Below are positions 6,917 to 8,792 of a stretch of DNA of 8,792 bases, piece after piece. The position numbers and the translations under genes were made by a program. Each line of letters starts with the position of its first letter. Positions within the stretch are counted from its first letter, which is position 1. This DNA comes from an uncultured Sphingomonadales bacterium (GTDB lineage Bacteria; Pseudomonadota; Alphaproteobacteria; Sphingomonadales; Sphingomonadaceae). The stretch covers positions 1 to 8,792 of the forward strand of contig CAJBSR010000274.1 in assembly GCA_903958285.1 (NCBI GenBank). Reading direction: 5' to 3'. The notes under the pieces are model-generated. The model saw only the letters and a program-made list of their open reading frames with translations. It had not been told where the DNA came from and ran no database searches.

Positions 6917-6953
6917 CCTGCGGGCGCCTTAACCATTTAAGGTGAGGCGCAGG
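6917..6953 (+). promoter_or_regulatory. Hairpin region covering the ribosome-binding site of the second DUF4402 gene
   Basis: CCTTAA (6927-6932) and TTAAGG (6937-6942) form a perfect 6-bp stem with loop CCAT. Alternatively GCGCCT (6924-6929) pairs with AGGCGC (6945-6950). An outer stem CCTGCG (6917-6922) with CGCAGG (6948-6953) can enclose either. The purine-rich Shine-Dalgarno AAGGTGAGG (6939-6947) lies inside these stems, so the structures would mask it, leaving the ATG at 6956 just outside. Whether this regulates translation is not shown. Confidence 0.4.
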
Positions 6954-6955
6954 TC

Positions 6956-7534
6956 ATGGCCTTTGCGCTATCCCAAGGCGTTATGAACCGATTCTGGCCC
7001 CAAACCGCCTGTGCCTTGGCCGCGAGCGTCACGCTCGCCACCGCGCCCTGTGCGTTTGCCCAATCGACGACAAGCACCATCCGCACGACCATCGTCCCAC
7101 GGCTTTCGCTCGTCAAAACATCGGACCTGGACTTCGGGCAAGTGATGGCGAGCAGCACGGCCGCAGGGTCCGTCACTGTCACGCCAACGGGCTCCCGCTC
7201 TGCCGGGGGCGGTGCCACCCTTGCCGGAGGGGTTGCAACCGCAGGTGAATTTGCCGGGGCCGGGTCACGCAATCAGATCGTGATCTTTTCCTTTGGCGCG
7301 CCTTCCGTCCTCCTGACACGCGTCAACGGCCCGCAAACAATGACGGTCGATAGTTTCACGATGGGCCCGACGACCTCTGGTGGTCTGAACCAGTTGGGCA
7401 ATAGCGGACGCTGGCGGATCGTTTCAAACAACGGCCTGTTCACGCTGCCGATTGGGGCGACCCTGCGCATCGGTGCCGCACAAACGCCCGGCGATTATGA
7501 AGGCACGTTCACGCTGACTGCAGTCTATCAATAG
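6956..7534 (+). CDS. Secreted DUF4402 protein (second copy)
   Basis: The 192-residue product has a signal peptide with likely cleavage AFA|QS after residue 35. The mature part is a DUF4402-like beta-rich domain related to the protein at 6099-6650. It contains DLDFGQV, GSVTVTPTGSRSAGG, GAGSRNQ, NGPQTM and GLFTLPIGATLRIGAAQTPGDYEGTFTLTAVYQ at the C-terminus, each with a counterpart in the first copy. The start at 6956 is backed by GAGG eight bases upstream. The ATG at 6983, with AAGG close before it, gives a more compact signal peptide (MNRFWPQTAC) and is a serious alternative. The gene ends 26 bases before tldD, so read-through into tldD is possible. The function is unknown; the two copies, separated by an unrelated gene, look like an old duplication that has diverged widely. 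Confidence 0.88.
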   Translation: MAFALSQGVMNRFWPQTACALAASVTLATAPCAFAQSTTSTIRTTIVPRLSLVKTSDLDFGQVMASSTAAGSVTVTPTGSRSAGGGATLAGGVATAGEFAGAGSRNQIVIFSFGAPSVLLTRVNGPQTMTVDSFTMGPTTSGGLNQLGNSGRWRIVSNNGLFTLPIGATLRIGAAQTPGDYEGTFTLTAVYQ

Positions 7535-7560
7535 CCGGACGTCCTCCCTATATCGGGAGT

Positions 7561-8792
7561 ATGACGCTCATCACCGACCCCCGCCGCTTTCTCTACCACG
7601 ATGGTCAGCTGGACCCGGACACCGCCCGCCGTGTGACCGCGCAGATGCTGTCCAAATGCGATGATGGGGAACTCTACCTCCAATATCGGGCATCAGAGAG
7701 CTTTGGCTTTGACGACGGTCGCCTGAAGACCGCCGACTATTCCACCGATGCGGGCTTTGGTCTGCGCGGCGTATCGGGCGAGATGACGGGCTTTGCCCAC
7801 GCCAATGAGATCAGCGAAGCCGCGATCCGCCGTGCAGGCGAAACGCTGACCCTGCTGGATCCGGCCAAGGGCGCGATGACCGCGGCCCCGCGCCAGAACA
7901 ACCGGCACCTCTACACCGATGGCGACCCGATGGGCCTCATCCCCTTTGCCGATAAGGTCGCGCTCTGCCAGCAGATTGACGCTGCCGCCCGCGCGCGTGA
8001 TCCGCGCGTCGTGCAGGTCACCGTCGCTTTGTCCGCCAGCTGGAGCGTCGTTGAAATCGTCCGCGCCGATGGTTTTGTGGCACATGATGTCCGCCCGCTC
8101 GTCCGCCTCAATGTCAGCATTGTCGCCGAAGAAAACGGCCGTCGCGAAAGCGGCTATCACGGGCTGGGTGGCCGCTACCTCTATGACAAACTGTTTGAAC
8201 CTGCGACTTGGAACCGCTGCATTGATGAGGCGCTCGCCCAGGCGCTCGTCAATTTGCAGAGCGTGGATGCGCCTGCAGGGGAAATGACGGTGCTCGTCGG
8301 CCCCGGCTGGCCCGGTGTGCTGCTGCACGAAGCCGTTGGACACGGGTTGGAAGGCGATTTCAACCGCAAGGGCACCAGCGTCTTTTCCGGCCGCATCGGG
8401 GAGCGCGTCGCCGCACCGGGCGTGACCGTGGTCGACAATGGCGCGCTTGAGGCACGGCGCGGGTCGCTCTCCATCGATGATGAAGGCACACCGACCGGCG
8501 AGACGGTGCTGATCGAAGACGGCATCCTGAAAGGCTATATGCAGGACCGGCTCAATGCCCGCCTGATGGGTGTGGAACCCACCGGCAATGGCCGCCGCGA
8601 ATCCTATGCCCATGCCCCCATGCCGCGCATGACCAACACCTATATGAAGGACGGGCAAGACAACCCGGCCGAACTGCTGAGCCGCGTGAAGAACGGTATC
8701 TTCGCCAAGAGCTTTGGCGGCGGGCAGGTCGACATCGTCTCCGGCAAGTTCGTTTTCACCTGCACCGAAGCCTATCTGGTGAAGGACGGGAA
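7561..8792 (+). CDS. tldD: Metalloprotease TldD (3' end outside the window)
   Basis: TldD forms a cytoplasmic heterodimeric zinc protease with TldE (PmbA). In E. coli the pair processes microcin B17 and degrades the CcdA antitoxin; in most bacteria its natural substrates are unclear. The visible 410 residues cover about 85% of the family length (E. coli 481). The zinc-binding HExxxH is present as H256, E257, H261 within WPGVLLHEAVGHGLEGDFNRKG. Other family hallmarks follow: SIDDEGTP, GILKGYMQDRLNARLMG, NGRRESYAHAPMPRMTNTYM and FGGGQVDIVSGKFVF. The late cysteine ligand lies beyond the window. The ATG at 7561 fits the family start, but GGGAG (7555-7559) is only one base from it. That GGGAG can also pair with CTCCC (7544-7548), so the initiation site is unusual. 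tldE is not in the window. Confidence 0.96.
   Translation, partial: MTLITDPRRFLYHDGQLDPDTARRVTAQMLSKCDDGELYLQYRASESFGFDDGRLKTADYSTDAGFGLRGVSGEMTGFAHANEISEAAIRRAGETLTLLDPAKGAMTAAPRQNNRHLYTDGDPMGLIPFADKVALCQQIDAAARARDPRVVQVTVALSASWSVVEIVRADGFVAHDVRPLVRLNVSIVAEENGRRESGYHGLGGRYLYDKLFEPATWNRCIDEALAQALVNLQSVDAPAGEMTVLVGPGWPGVLLHEAVGHGLEGDFNRKGTSVFSGRIGERVAAPGVTVVDNGALEARRGSLSIDDEGTPTGETVLIEDGILKGYMQDRLNARLMGVEPTGNGRRESYAHAPMPRMTNTYMKDGQDNPAELLSRVKNGIFAKSFGGGQVDIVSGKFVFTCTEAYLVKDG

Noticed and set aside
7693..8658. A 321-codon minus-strand open frame opposite tldD
   Set aside because: The sense strand encodes TldD with all its motifs; the antisense frame has none.

Overview
The window looks like chromosomal DNA from an alphaproteobacterium, most likely of the Sphingomonadales. 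The reasons are high GC, the style of the ThrRS, NadB and TldD sequences, a short zinc-finger (CHCC) protein, DUF4402 secreted proteins, and a GC-rich palindromic intergenic repeat of a kind common in that order. The genus call is from remembered family resemblance, not from a search. Most of the content is housekeeping, and I see no phage, transposase, CRISPR array, tRNA or rRNA.

Layout, left to right. (1) 6-149 is an inverted pair of a short palindrome (a REPIN-like element) just beyond the 3' end of thrS. (2) thrS (threonyl-tRNA synthetase) lies on the minus strand at 165-2162. Its leader holds a GC-rich hairpin followed by a U-run, with an alternative shorter hairpin, so it may be an attenuator. 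(3) Diverging from thrS is a two-gene plus-strand cassette: a four-helix membrane protein (2326-2742) overlapping by four bases a 64-residue Cro/C1-type regulator (2739-2933). Short TGACA-type repeats upstream could be its operator. (4) Converging on that cassette, with both stop codons inside one TTAA, is a minus-strand operon in which every gene overlaps the next: a YadG-like ABC ATPase (5936-5019), a small P-loop kinase-like protein (5019-4504) and nadB, L-aspartate oxidase (4507-2930). (5) Diverging from the operon on the plus strand are two exported DUF4402 proteins (6099-6650 and 6956-7534) on either side of a small CHCC zinc-finger protein (6705-6896). Both DUF4402 genes have a stable hairpin in or next to their translation start region. 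(6) Finally comes tldD (7561 onward), the TldD subunit of the TldD/TldE metalloprotease, cut off by the window end after about 410 residues.

Functionally the region combines tRNA charging, the first step of de novo NAD synthesis, export by an ABC-2 type transporter (the permease is not in view), peptide processing (TldD) and two secreted proteins of unknown role. The least understood parts are the membrane protein/regulator cassette, the P-loop protein embedded in the nadB operon, the DUF4402 pair and the thrS leader. None is proven here to be a new system.
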